Positions 33,337 through 45,126 of a stretch of 64,000 nt of DNA are shown here, piece after piece. The stretch is from Macrobrachium rosenbergii (lineage: Eukaryota > Arthropoda > Malacostraca > Decapoda > Palaemonidae), in NCBI RefSeq assembly GCF_040412425.1, contig NC_089795.1:79409663-79473662 (forward strand), read 5' to 3'. Position numbers and translations under genes: made by a program. Each line of letters opens with the position of its first letter. Positions within the stretch are counted from its first letter, which is position 1. A model generated the notes under the pieces. It was not told where the DNA came from and made no database searches. It saw nothing but the letters and a program-made list of their open reading frames with translations.

Positions 33337-33965
33337 CTAGAATCCTTTGTAAGGAAGTGCTGGCCTTACCCCCAGGCTATGACCTGTTGCACAAGTCATT
33401 TGTACTTTTTTGAAGCGTTGTCCTGTATGTTCTGCTGCATTAACTCCACTGTGGGCCAACCATTGTGATCTTAACGGCTGTCGCTCGACCATATGGTGCT
33501 CATTACTAGTGACTGGGTGATTCGTGGGTGGTGAACGACTTTCAGCATCAGTGCCTGTTGTTTCTGTAATAACTGCCACTTCGACAACCTGTGTGGGGAG
33601 AGATGAGGGAGACGCAGTATCAGGGGCCTCGAGAAACTGCTTGAAATTTAAATTTGTGGAATGACAGACTAGCCTGTCTGGATGTCTGTCCCCCTGTGTA
33701 AAGGCTTTATTGCCATCTAATGTGTTGCAAATATTTATCAAAGCCCCCTCCACTACTCTTCTGTGGCCTGCTTGACTACTTCTATATATAGTTTTAGCTC
33801 CCTCCCAATCCATGACATGATTATTCTCCCAACAATGTTTAGCAATAGCACTGTTTTGAGCGAAGTCCCTAACTGCTTTTTTATGTTCTTGCAATCTAAT
33901 TACAAGGGTAACAAGTTTTACAGGACAGTGAAAAAAGTAGGTTACAAGGAATGGGATCCTTTATT
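33337..33965 (-). mobile_element. Penelope-like retroelement remnant: GIY-YIG endonuclease C-terminal part
   Basis: The minus-strand 185-residue frame (33337-33894) begins QEHKKAVRDFAQNSAIAKH and continues with CWENNHVMDWEGAKTIY and HRRVVEGALI. This is the pattern that follows the catalytic core in GIY-YIG endonucleases of Penelope-like elements: L-x-EHK-x-A, then A-x-H-x-W-x-x-x-H-x-x-DW, then R-R-x-x-EA-x-I. The preceding IRLQ can be read in a shifted frame upstream to ~33930, but the GIY...YIG segment is missing. The rest (to 33337) is a Ser/Thr/Pro-rich tail. It lies antisense in the WDR59 intron. Confidence 0.8.
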
Positions 33966-35183
33966 GGCTGCAGTAGGTCATCCTGAGAGTCTACAGTAGC
34001 ATATTAGATAGTGAAGCACAGTAGGTAAGAGTTAGCCCATTGTATTGTAGCCTTTTTTACTTCCACTGGTTTTAAATATGTGGTGTCACTTCTTTATTTA
34101 AGCATAGATACCTGGCAGTGCTAGGCCTCCTTTGCTGGTATTGTTTAATAAGTAGTAAACGCAGTTGGTTGGTTTGATTTAGGACCTGTATTCACAAGAG
34201 GTCAAGTGTTACTTTTGAAAGATATTGGGATCATTCATCTACCTTTTCTTCATAACATCATCTTCAGTCATTCATTTATGGTGACTAGATACAGTAGACA
34301 TATATTTCTAAGGTCCCAAGCATCCATGTCTCCCGTGCAAGTTAAGTGTGATTCTAATACCTGAAGAAAATTGCAAGCATCTACATCTTGCTCTACATTC
34401 TTATACATTTATTCACTGTAAGCAATGCTTTTGGAATTATCAGAACCTGGGCACTAATTTTTAACATTTCCCAAGTACTCTCCTGGAGTTTATAGGCATA
34501 CATAAACAATTTTTGGCATTTGGCAGTTCACCCATCCACCTAAATAATGAGTTGGTGATTTGATTGATATGTTGGAATGAAATAGGCTGAGAGTTTATAA
34601 CACAAATCTAGTTTTTTCATAAAACCAATCAATCATGTAATGAATTCCCTCTTCCTAGCCACAAAGTTTGCAGCCTCATTTATAATATCCACAGAATATT
34701 ATTTGATGCCAGATGGTACATGTGTTGACAGACTTTCGTCAGTGAGAAAATACAGTCTGGGAACTTTCAGGACTGTAAATGTGGGAAAAATATATAAATG
34801 ATAGGATTGTATGAAAAAACTCATTTGGAGTTTTAGAAGTAAGTTTTAGCATACAAACTCATAATGTATGATGAGAGTTCCCTTGTGCACAACCTTTTCT
34901 CACTTAATCATGGTGAAGGTGACTCAAAGGCTGACAAGTATTGCTGCTAGGAACCTGCGGGTCCTTCTACTTTTGTGCATTTGCAACTGCTGTCTTCTTT
35001 TTTCATTTAAGTGTCATTGATTGTGTCTAGATGGTGTCGTAACCACAAAATTGGCTCATTTATAAGTAATATTTTTTTAATGGTTACATTAGTTTTAAAA
35101 CATTCTCCAAATTTTATTCCATCATTTGATATTGGCTTTGAAATTTTATTCTCCAAATATTGATTGTTTAATCTTCTTTTTAG
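33966..35183 (+). other. WDR59 intron
   Basis: AT-rich and without a supported gene or repeat of note. Confidence 0.45.
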
Positions 35184-35213
35184 CAACACTTACTGGACCG
35201 TTTATTGCGTAAG
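35184..35213 (+). CDS. WDR59: candidate 30-nt WDR59 microexon (QHLLDRLLRK)
   Basis: A strong pyrimidine tract and acceptor (TTAATCTTCTTTTTAG) precedes CAACACTTACTGGACCG, and GTATGT follows. The ten codons are phase 0 on both sides, matching the phase-0 donor at 28348 and the phase-0 acceptor at 44378. The peptide falls in the poorly conserved linker, so homology cannot confirm it. It could be an alternative or cryptic exon. Confidence 0.55.
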
Positions 35214-35566
35214 GTATGTCCTGCATGAAATCATTGACTGCCTTTTGTCTTACCAAATTTTAAATCTGCAAGTTGTAAAGTACATATTTACAGTAAACGG
35301 TAGTACAGTACAACAGTCCTTGGAGATGTACTGTATTTTGTTCAGTGCTTGACTGTGTTATTGTTCCCCCTGTTACAAAACTTTTACCTTTGGCTTTTTG
35401 CATATTAAGGATACAGTATACAGGTAGTATTAGGGTGGATAATAAGAAAAATGTCAGTTTGATGAATCATGTTTCTCATTGCTTCACAACTCAATTTTAT
35501 TGGATGTTTTACTGGGCATTCTTTTTTTTTTTGTCTCTTTGCTTTTTAATTAAAGTTTTCAATGAC

Positions 35567-35960
35567 TTACCATATTTTATGGCATAGAAGACCCCTCTTT
35601 TTCCCAAAGAATGGCTCAAAATTACACCAGGACCTTGTATGTGAAGTTGAGGCATCTGGTAGGCTAATTTATCTGGATGCCTTTTGCTACCAGTACTTGT
35701 ACATAGCCAAACTCCATGATACAGTACTATAATATACCAGCATTTACTCAGATATCATCATTATACAACTATTATGAACATTATTGCCGTAAAATCCCTC
35801 AGAACTGGTGCCCTTGGAACCATAATGCTGTTGGTTATTTCAGCTTGGTGTTGGCATGAGAGAAAAACTTCTAAAATGCCATACATTTATCCTGAACTTT
35901 CTGTCATTTGTTATCAATAAATAACACCTCTTTTTCACATTATTATCAGATAATTCCTAG
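35567..35960. repeat. possible dispersed repeat
   Basis: ACCATATTTTATGGCATAG, then AAGACCCCTCTTTTTCCCAAAG and ATGGCTCAAAATTACACCAGG has the look of a dispersed element family of the 'GCATATAAGACGCACC' kind known from many animal genomes. This is from general recollection; ends and class are not resolved. Confidence 0.3.
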
Positions 35961-36134
35961 TGCTTATACCAAACATTAGCCTGTGCTCACTTAATGCCGA
36001 CAGTAGTGTGTAGTGTTCTTAAATTCGTACATCAGTACAACAGATGATAGAGACACACACACATTGGTGCATTAGAGAGCAGACACAAACACACTTAAGC
36101 TGCACATAGTATTGCACTTACTGTGCTTTTGTTC

Positions 36135-36195
<61 letters not shown>
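36135..36195. repeat. (CT)n microsatellite
   Basis: About 60 bp of uninterrupted CT. The minus-strand (RE)n frame across it is an artefact. Confidence 0.95.
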
Positions 36196-36197
<2 letters not shown>

Positions 36198-38858
36198 ATC
36201 TAGAGAAAAGTAAGCAGTTGAACAGCAAGTGTGTAATTTACAATAACAAGATGCATACATGTACAAATGCACATACACCAACTGAGATTTATGTATGTAA
36301 CATTATGTTACTGTATTAAGGACAATACCTTACTGCATTAAATAAATGTCAGTGAATGAAAATACTTAAAGAGAGGGAGAGAGTGGGGGGGGGCACCAGT
36401 AAGTGCATACCTAACATGAAGTAGTGCATGTGTGTGTATAGTATACACCTGCAGGCTAGTCAGTAGGCTAGGCCTACACACACACTCAACAGCAAAAGCA
36501 CAGTTGTGTATGTAACCTTTACAGATTCAACTTACTAAAGGTCTTATTCTAATACACAAACTTTTAGGTAATTTTTATGCTTGACCTCTAGTTTTGTTTT
36601 AGCTTTTATTTTTCTTGCAAATTTGAAGTCATAAAATTGATTTTCACCGTCAGAGTTATCCATCTGAGGCAAAGATGGAGGGGAGTGTTATAAATTGTTT
36701 TCTTTTGTTTTCTCTTATAAATTACAATAGATTTATTATTAAAAGGTTGCATGCTTTGTTCAAGTGTTTTCGTGCCATACTGTAGCTCTTTATTTTCATA
36801 ATGTTATATGCTTAGATAAAACACACATTTTTTTAATATTCTTATATTGGAGGGAGTCTTAATGCCATCAAACATGGTAATTTGTATCACTAAATTGCTT
36901 TGCCATGGTTATTTAAGGGCTTTTTTCCACTGAGTTAGAATTTTATTGCTTTGTCATTGTTGTCAGTTTTGCAGAGAGTTTGTATTTTGAGATTACTGGA
37001 AACTGTAGTCAACAAAGAAAAGCTTGAAATTAATGGTTTTGCATCTTAATTTTCAATACCAGACAGTAAGATCACAGTTTAGTTTAGTGGGCTGGTATCT
37101 GTAAATTTATTATAATTAAATTTGATAAACTGTGGATTATGCAACTTTATATTTATAGCAAACACTTTCTGGAGAGAGAACTTGGTATAGTGATGCCCCA
37201 GACCTTTTGAAATTTCTAATGCAGATACTTCTTGTGTGCTCAGCAAGAATGTCAGTGGAAATTACTTAACTTTGGGACTTGCTTACAATGAAAAGATATG
37301 AATTAGATTTGAGTTTCGTATTTGCATTGCTCTAAATGTAATATTATGTGAAGGGATGGAAGAAAACATATCTTCCTCATTCCTTTGTATAAAGTAAAAA
37401 AAATTGACAGCCATTTAAAATACATCTGTGTGTCACTGACTTATAGATGAGTAGCTTTCCCACAAGTTACAGTCCGTTATATTTAGTCAGAATACCATAA
37501 TAAAGAATTGCTAGTAATGTTTCATTGAAGGCTGTGGATGTGTATCACATCTTGAAAAAGGCTTTATCACAGCTTAGTACAGTATGTAGATACAAAACAC
37601 CTTCGCTTTTGCACAGTGCTTCCTTTGTCAGAGATAGAGGCTTTGGTAGCCATCATTCCTTAAGTTATTGAAGATTGTGTCGGTATGAAATACAAATACA
37701 TTATTCTACAATAGCCATGTAGTTTAGTTAAATATGGACGACCAAACTTAAATATAAATCTATCAGATGCAGAAGATATTTGCATGAGTACTGCCATCAC
37801 CTTTAATGGTGGCTGGCTGTCTTTATCACTTATTGGATTTTAAATCAATAGGATATTTGATAGCATTGCAGGTAACCAAAAAGGATATCCTTTTTATTTT
37901 CATTCCATTTTCTTAATTTTATACATATGTATGCTGGTATTTGGTGTTTGTGTACTTGTTTTATTACATGGATTTGGGAAGTCGGGAATTCTAAAATGGC
38001 TATGATTCTCTTCGTTTACAACTAGTGAGTTATAATATTACTAATGATTATATATTTTCTTTTTGAAAAAGAACATACAGTATTTGTTTCTGTGTTTACA
38101 GTCTTTTCAAGCATCATGAATTTTTGGCACTTCTTGCCATACTAGTCTGGATAAGTGTATTTGTATGTGCATGTATTCCCAGTCTCAGCAGAAATGAGAG
38201 TTTTAGCCTATAGGTATTACTTCATCTGTTTGCATGTACATTTTTCTTTGTATGATTTTTTGTTATGGTCTCACTCAGGCCTGGCAACAATCAAATTTTT
38301 TACATTGAAATCTGTGTATTATGTATTTTATTTTTATCTCAAATAATCTTGCTGTTTGATTCAGTGATTTTATCCTGGCTAGGTTAGTTTTTCAACATGC
38401 AAAGCTTTGTATTATGCAGAAGGCATAGGACAACTATAGCTTGGGTAACCTCCCTTGATACCTCATTAGTACTGGATCATCATGATAGAAGGTTCACTGC
38501 AGATATCCTTTAGTAACCTGTAGCATTTAGACAATGTGGTAGCAGTGAAAACAGTAGGAAGGTGCTGTTTTTCAGGAGGCATTGAATTGGATCAAAGTTT
38601 TAAATAGCCTTTATACAGCCATACCCAGGCCTTGTCGAATGACTCTTATAACCTCCAGAAAAGTCAGGATGAATGCTTCTCTAGACTGGTTAGTGTCTTG
38701 ATCATGTGTGTTAAGAACTGCATAGAGAGGATACAGGCATTGACTAGCAAACATTCTGTCAACCTTACTGTGTAGTACAGCTAGACCCTTCCATCCTGTA
38801 GAGGAAGGTTTTCCACCTGAGATGTAGGGAACTAATGAAAATGGAGGTGTCCCATGTA
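36196..38858 (+). other. WDR59 intron
   Basis: AT-rich, no supported gene. A G-rich/CA-rich patch lies at 36370-36500. A GC-richer block at 38380-38850 has repeat-like texture and leads into the MITE at 38859. Confidence 0.45.
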
Positions 38859-39084
38859 CAGGCAGTTCCCGGTTATCGGTGGGCTTGGTTATTGGCGATC
38901 CAGTTTTATGGGGCTTATGTAGCGATAAAAATCAGCAATTTTCGTTGGCAATAATCAGGTATTGGCGGCAATACATACCTAACAGAGCTGCCGAAAATTG
39001 CCGCCGATTTTGGATTATTGGCAGTTTTCGCTTCTTGTCATGCCACCAGAACAGATTCCCCCGCCAATAACCAGGGACTGCCTG
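38859..39084. mobile_element. 226-bp pogo/Tigger-like MITE
   Basis: Starts CAGGCAGTTCCCGGTTATCG and ends CCAATAACCAGGGACTGCCTG, so the ends are inverted repeats of ~22 bp; TA flanks both sides (38857-38858 and 39085-39086). The CAGGCAGTCCCCGGTTAT-type end and TA target duplication are typical of pogo/Tigger non-autonomous elements. There is no transposase; the 63-residue frame at 38879-39070 is incidental. Confidence 0.9.
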
Positions 39085-39086
39085 TA

Positions 39087-41280
39087 TTTGCATTTGGTAT
39101 AGGTAAGACTAGATTTGTGCCAGAACTGCCAAGATGATCTGTTGTTGAATACGTAAAATAAGGATTGAAGAACTAGAAAAAGCAGCGCCTATGGAGGCAG
39201 TAGTGTTGTGGCATTGGCTCATGGCAGCAACACTACTTGGGAGAAGGATGTGGAGGAAGTGGCAAGGCTGGTGTTGAATTACATGCAAGGACATGAAGGG
39301 ATGACTTGGCAGCAGGGGTGAGAATTTTGAATTGTTTTTTGCCTGAGCAGCAAGTTAAGTGAAGGTGGTTCATTTACTAGCAAGGCTGAGACCACTGCTT
39401 CCACATTTGCCAACCACATGCCTTCTTCTGCAGCAGAAGTGGAATTACACTTGTAGTTGTACTGTCTGATAATAACTTCATAGTTGCACTGTTTGAGAAT
39501 AACTTCACCTTTGTCATGATTGTGACAGCAGTGACCTGTTGCTAGCAGAAGAGTTTGAAGATATGGAAATCTTTTGGGGCATGTTGTTTATTTGATTTTA
39601 TCTGAATAAATTTGAGCCCCAGTCCGCATCCCAATCTGTACAGAACATACAAGTTTTCTGTTCCCAAACACTGTTGTTTTTAACAGGATGAGCACACTAA
39701 GCAACTGTCTTTGTCAAGGGTGGACATGAACAAGCTGCAAGCCTACCCAGCAGACTCTGACTTAGGCATGTTAGAACTGGGTCAAAAAACAATAGCCTCG
39801 GGGCAAAACGTTACATCCCAAACCACAACACTCACTGTGTACCACTCCATAATCCCATTCTAGCCCAGAGAAAAAAGTGACATTCAAGTATAAGCTCTCA
39901 AAAATTCAAAAGTTATATTTAAAAATCATTTTGCTCTAGAATCTTCATAGTTACAGTATTGTTAGAATGAAAAGTTCTTCACAAAATTCAGTATCCACTA
40001 CAGTATTTGAATAAGGCTAAAACAAAGATAGAAGCCAAAAATTTCCAGCTAAAGCTTCCCAGGGAAGTAAGGGAAAACAGAAAATAAACAGAAAATTGTA
40101 CACAAATCCCTACACTATGAGTTTGAAAAAGGAAGTTGAAGCCCTCCCTAAAAAAACAGATTGGGTAATTACTCAACTACTGGAGAGGAGATGGACTCAG
40201 GTCAGTTCCCTCCAATGTACAAATACACCAATAAAAGAAGATACTATGGAAGGATAAGAATAAAGAGCAAAAATGGGAAGAACTGAACATCAGAGCAAGA
40301 AGTCTGGGAGTGCACAAAGGCGATCTGGGAGACCATTGCTGAGGTTTTGATGCTGCAGAGTTGCATTACAGAGTGAATGTAGATGCAAGGAGTGGTAGGT
40401 TAGACAGACCAGAACAGATGTATTCTTCTCAGGATACAGTAATAGTGTGACTATGATGAACTCTACAAGGAATAAGACATCGTGTTAATGGGTTGTAATG
40501 ACCAGAAAAGCTTTAACCATACTGTTCTTTGTCCCTTTTTAGTAGATCTTCAAAGAAAACTCCCCAGTCTCTATAATTTATGAGACTTCCTTATTTATTA
40601 TTATGGTTTCTTCTGTGGAAACTTGCTGCAAGTTAATCAGCTTATATGCTTATCTTATATGAATATTTGCTTGTTTTGAGTGAGTAATAATCATTAGTTT
40701 TCACCAGAATATCCTGGCGTGGATTTTATGCATGGTGATTATCCAATGGAAGCTCTGACACAGGGTTTCAATGGACATCTGAATGCAGGAATACAAGACC
40801 CTGCAAACTCAGCCAGGGGTTTTGACAGATGCAGTATGTCATTTTGCACTGTTGGTAGTGTAGTTAGAAAAGCAGTTTGCTTTCCAGTACTGTATTCTTA
40901 TTACCATGGTTTTTTTCCCTTGAGGGGAGATACTGCACATCAACTGTCAAATGATATCATATGTCACTGTCTTAATTTCGTTGATTATTTGCTGAATTTT
41001 ATAAACTAAGAAGAGCTTATTGCTATCTTTTAAGACTTTAGGAGGAAAGTACCTCATTCGTCAGTGAGACATACAATGTGCCCTTATCTTGGTATTCCAA
41101 CAAATTACATTAGGTGTCTTCATTGATCTGCTGTCTTTCTCTGAACCTTTGCTTAACCCAAAAGAGTTTGTAAGCTTCATGGATTGTCTTCCAAAGAAAA
41201 TGATGCTAGAAAGTAGTAGACAGTCGTGCTCTCCCTTTATTTTCACTTTTGGAGTACATGTTCTTTCTGTTATTTTTTAG
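39087..41280 (+). other. WDR59 intron with decayed repeat blocks
   Basis: 39.1-39.85 kb and 40.2-40.45 kb have higher GC and repeat-like wording, but no recognisable protein. The frame at 40719-41009 has no domain or splice support. Confidence 0.4.
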
Positions 41281-41345
41281 GACAGATAAAGAAAAGAGGG
41301 CCTTCTTTTTTTTTTTAGGACAAATAAAGAAAAGAGGGCCCTTTT
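41274..41345. repeat. 38-bp tandem duplication with T-run
   Basis: TTTTTTAGGACAGATAAAG then AAAAGAGGGCC is repeated at a 38-bp offset (41281 and 41319), with one A/G difference and expansion of the T-run between copies. Confidence 0.85.
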
Positions 41346-41819
41346 GCCCAGCTAGATCTCTACATAGCAGGAACTTATTATTCTCACGTCTTCAAGAATA
41401 CCAAATCATTATAGTCTAGGAAATCATTACTGTAACACAGGCATATCTTGTAGTAAAATTATGTACGCATCAGAGTTGATATTCATAAGATCAGAGCATT
41501 GTCATTTAATTTTTGCACTACAAAATTTTTTTGTCCGTATTATGAAGCATTGTTCATGTTGGTGTCATAAGTTTTGTCTTAGTGAAGTTGTTCGTAGTAC
41601 TTTTTACCTTGTTCTTACTTGGCTTTAGCTGCAGCAGGGTGCTGTGCTTGTATTTATCATCTTCCCTCATGGTTGCTGGTGTCAGCCAGTGAAGCCTCAC
41701 CAAGCATTTCTGTAAAAATTTGCAGTTAGTCAAGTTGGTTATGATTTTTATAGGTGTCAGTTTCTAAAAGGACCAAAGACCCACATATACTGAAACAGCA
41801 GAGAACTTAACTGATAGTC

Positions 41820-41863
41820 TATTATTACTATTATTATTACTATTATTATTATTATTATTATTA
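41820..41863. repeat. (TTA)n microsatellite
   Basis: An ATTATT tract with a few ACT interruptions. Confidence 0.85.
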
Positions 41864-42369
41864 ACTTCAAAGAAGACCATAATTACAATATGCTTGTATG
41901 ATTTATACTGAAGATATTACACTCTTCCAGACCAAAGAAATGCTTATTAAAAATATAAGGAAAGCAGTGAACATAGATAATATGCATTAGCAAAGAAAGG
42001 GCTCAGATTTGCTTAGTAAATCTGCAACACTTAAGTAGGACTATTCCTATGATCTACCAATAAACTTCTCACAGTGATTCTAATAATTATAATATGTTTA
42101 TGGTAAAAGTGATAGCATTTCTTTTGTAAAATTATTAAAAAGAGGAGACTAAATGCTAGAAGCTCCTAGCTTTAAGATTGGTATGGAATAAAAACTTTAA
42201 TTGCAGTTTTCTTAAAATAGTATTTCCTACTGTTCAAAATGCTACATCATTGTTATTTATTTTGGAGTTATTTGTAAATTGAGAATTAAGAGTCCAAAAG
42301 ACTATTAGGCAGTTAAATTTATATATATTATTATACCAAAAAAATTGTAGTAATATGTGATTATGTATA

Positions 42370-42412
<43 letters not shown>

Positions 42413-44378
42413 GTGTGTGTATCTATGTTTGCATGTATATATATTGTTTTTATATTTTACACTGATGAAGAGAGGAGATACCCTTCAAAATTACCAAAAA
42501 TATGAAAACCACATATAATAATGAAAATTGCAGATATATTTCTACATCAAATAGGTATAGTGTGAATCTCATCATCATAGCACAACAGTCAACACACAAA
42601 CACGCATACATGCACAAACCTGGCTGCTGCTGAAGCCTAAGGTTCTCTTTAAGCAGCTATGCAGTTTTTAGGAATTTTTGCATTTTGTGAAAGTTGTCAG
42701 CATAGTAAGCTCTATTCAGTGGATGTAACATTCATTTTAATATTATTAGGATCAACTGATACATTTCAAAACATCCATGTTAGTATTGGCAATCAGACCT
42801 CCTTGTAGAAGTTAATTTTAGCTAAACATATATATATATTTTAAAGGGATTATTACTGTATTGACATTTTTATGTATTTCATATATTTAGTGAACAGTAA
42901 ATTGCACTGAAGCATCCATGTAGTGTAGTATGTCAAATAGCTGATGATTTTGTGTCAAATAGTTGATAGTTGCACTTAGGATGAATAGTGCATATGAGAT
43001 CAGTAAATAACATACATTATATATTGTGTAGAATGTTGACAGATATGAAACTTGCTGCATTTGTACTTAGCAATGATAGTAATATTAGTGAGCAAAAGAT
43101 AGTTCATACCTTGATCTGGTTAAATTGTTTCATTTTGCCAAAGCCCAGATTTCTTCACAGTTGACTATCCTAGAAGTGCAGTTTACCACTGCTGGTACTA
43201 GTAAGATGATTTGTGATGGGGAAATTGACTGTGAAGGATATTTGTGGTTATTAACCACTAACAATTGGCGTTAAATGCATCTGTGGGACCTATTTACTAG
43301 ATGCATTTATCTGTGGGGCCTATTTATATTTCTTTAGAAATATGGCTGGAATTATACACCCCAACCACTAGTTCAGATTTTTTCAACACATAAGAGCCTA
43401 TAATCATGATGTTTATCACTGTTGTAGACAAACGTAGCAATAGGAATATGACCCAGAATAAGGTGAGATGGTGTGTATTGAAATTTAAATATCTGGAACT
43501 TACCAAATCTTGAATTACTAATACTGTTTCTCTCATTTTTTGTGGCAACAAACACTCTAGATATAAGCTCTCAACTACAAGAGCTCTGAAAACAACCAGT
43601 TTATTTCTAGCTAGTGAAACTTGAATAGCAAGTTTATGCATATTCAGTGTAACCAGGCTTTAAGTCTTTGCTGAATCACTCTGTGGTTAAATGAAGGAAC
43701 ATTACACTCGTAGATGTGTTAGTAATCTGTGATGTTGAACAGCAATATTTGCTCTTTAACTTCCTTTTTATCAATTAAAAACTGACAGAATTTTTGCTTT
43801 TTTCATTCTTTACTAATACAGTATTGTCTATAGTTTTTAGAATTTAAATAATTGTATGTGCTTATGCAGCTGAAAAGTGGAGATGGTTGTTTCGAGATGT
43901 GCATATCACTTGGTTTAAATAACATTGTAAAATCAGTGCTGCATTTTGGCAATTTACACTGAGCTGCTATTTGTTGCAAGAGTAACTCAGATTGCTTAGC
44001 CTGTGGAACTATATCTTGACATTTTCTTTCATGTATTCCAAGGAAATTCCCCATATATGAAAGGAAATGAAATTGTGAACAGTGCTGAGAAGACAATAAT
44101 TTCAGTTTGTATACACTATTGTGTACATTATACCTCTGCACAGGCAAGTGTTGAAATGGAGCTGGATTGTTGAAGGCAATGCTGGTGGTATTCAAGCATT
44201 TGTTTTCTTCTGTTGAGGGTATTCATACATTGTATGTATATTTGAATTTATATGCATATACATACAGCATAATTAAGTTCACCTCATGTAAGTTACTAGG
44301 ACGAGTTTCAGAAGCTATATTTCTGAATTATTAAAAATTTTGCTGTATTTTCTTTGACATAATGGGTCATCATGACAG
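41864..44378 (+). other. WDR59 intron
   Basis: AT-rich. The minus-strand frames at 43324-43641 and 43803-44195 (130 codons) have no domain and lie where stops are sparse by chance. A small duplicated phrase (GATGCATTTATCTGTGGGGCC beside GCATCTGTGGGACC) is at 43274-43321. Confidence 0.45.
42370..42412. repeat. (TA)n microsatellite
   Basis: About 40 bp of TA repeats followed by GTGTGTG. Confidence 0.95.
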
Positions 44379-44471
44379 CGAATACCTGAGTATGGGTCTC
44401 TGAAGCGATCCCAAAGACAATCGTTTGTGTGGGCTAAGCTGGACCGTCTTAGTCTGCTTCGGGGTGGTAAG
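44379..44471 (+). CDS. WDR59: probable WDR59 exon in the disordered linker
   Basis: 31 codons between GTCATCATGACAG and GTAATG, phase 0 at both ends. The peptide runs RIPEYGSLKRSQRQSFVW and then AKLDRLSLLRGGK. The window's other open frames around it are AT-rich, whereas this one has balanced codons and keeps frame with the preceding candidate exon. It fits the variable linker between the DVQT block and the C-terminal zinc-binding part. The acceptor has a weak pyrimidine tract, so I hold it as probable. Confidence 0.65.
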
Positions 44472-45126
44472 GTAATGTTACAGCCTTTTACTGGAGCTCA
44501 TTTGTAGACTCCATTACAGTGCCTTTGCTTGGATAACAGCTATGCTATTATGGGATGTATTGATACCTCAACTGCAATTTAATTTTTGGGAGTATCTTCT
44601 AGTTCTATGTTGTCATTTTTATTCACTCAGCAAAACAGGTAGTTTCTTCCTTAAAATGCTGAGGTTTTCAGTAATAATTAAATTCAAGTATGGCCTCAAA
44701 ATTAATCTATATGGAGGTTAACACTGAGTGAATGAGAATATGACAAATATATGCTCGTTAACCCTTCATAATATAGATACATGTTTGTCCTGATGTTTAC
44801 AAATGTAAACAACATTTTTGGGATTTATAGAATTTGCATTTGTCTGTGAAAACAAAGGTCCTGTATAGTTTACAGCAAATTAGTAAAGATTTGCTCTGAA
44901 CTTCTGAAGACTATTGTTGTCATACCCTTTAGCCATTGCTCCTTTAGGATTTAACAAAGAGCCCTACCCTACTTACAATACTAGTTTGATAGTTTGTTTG
45001 AGTTACTTAAAGTATATTGTTATGCCTCATGCAATAACCAAAGCTATTATTAGCACTGTCCTTCCAGAGCAAGAATATAGATTTTTAAAAAATCAGCCAT
45101 TTTTCGTTAAATAGGGGGGGAGGGCT

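Noticed and set aside
36072..36281. Frame with (RE)n on the minus strand
   Set aside because: Translation of the (CT)n microsatellite.
43803..44195. 130-codon minus-strand frame
   Set aside because: No recognisable domain, no splice or promoter context, AT-rich codons; sparse stops by chance.
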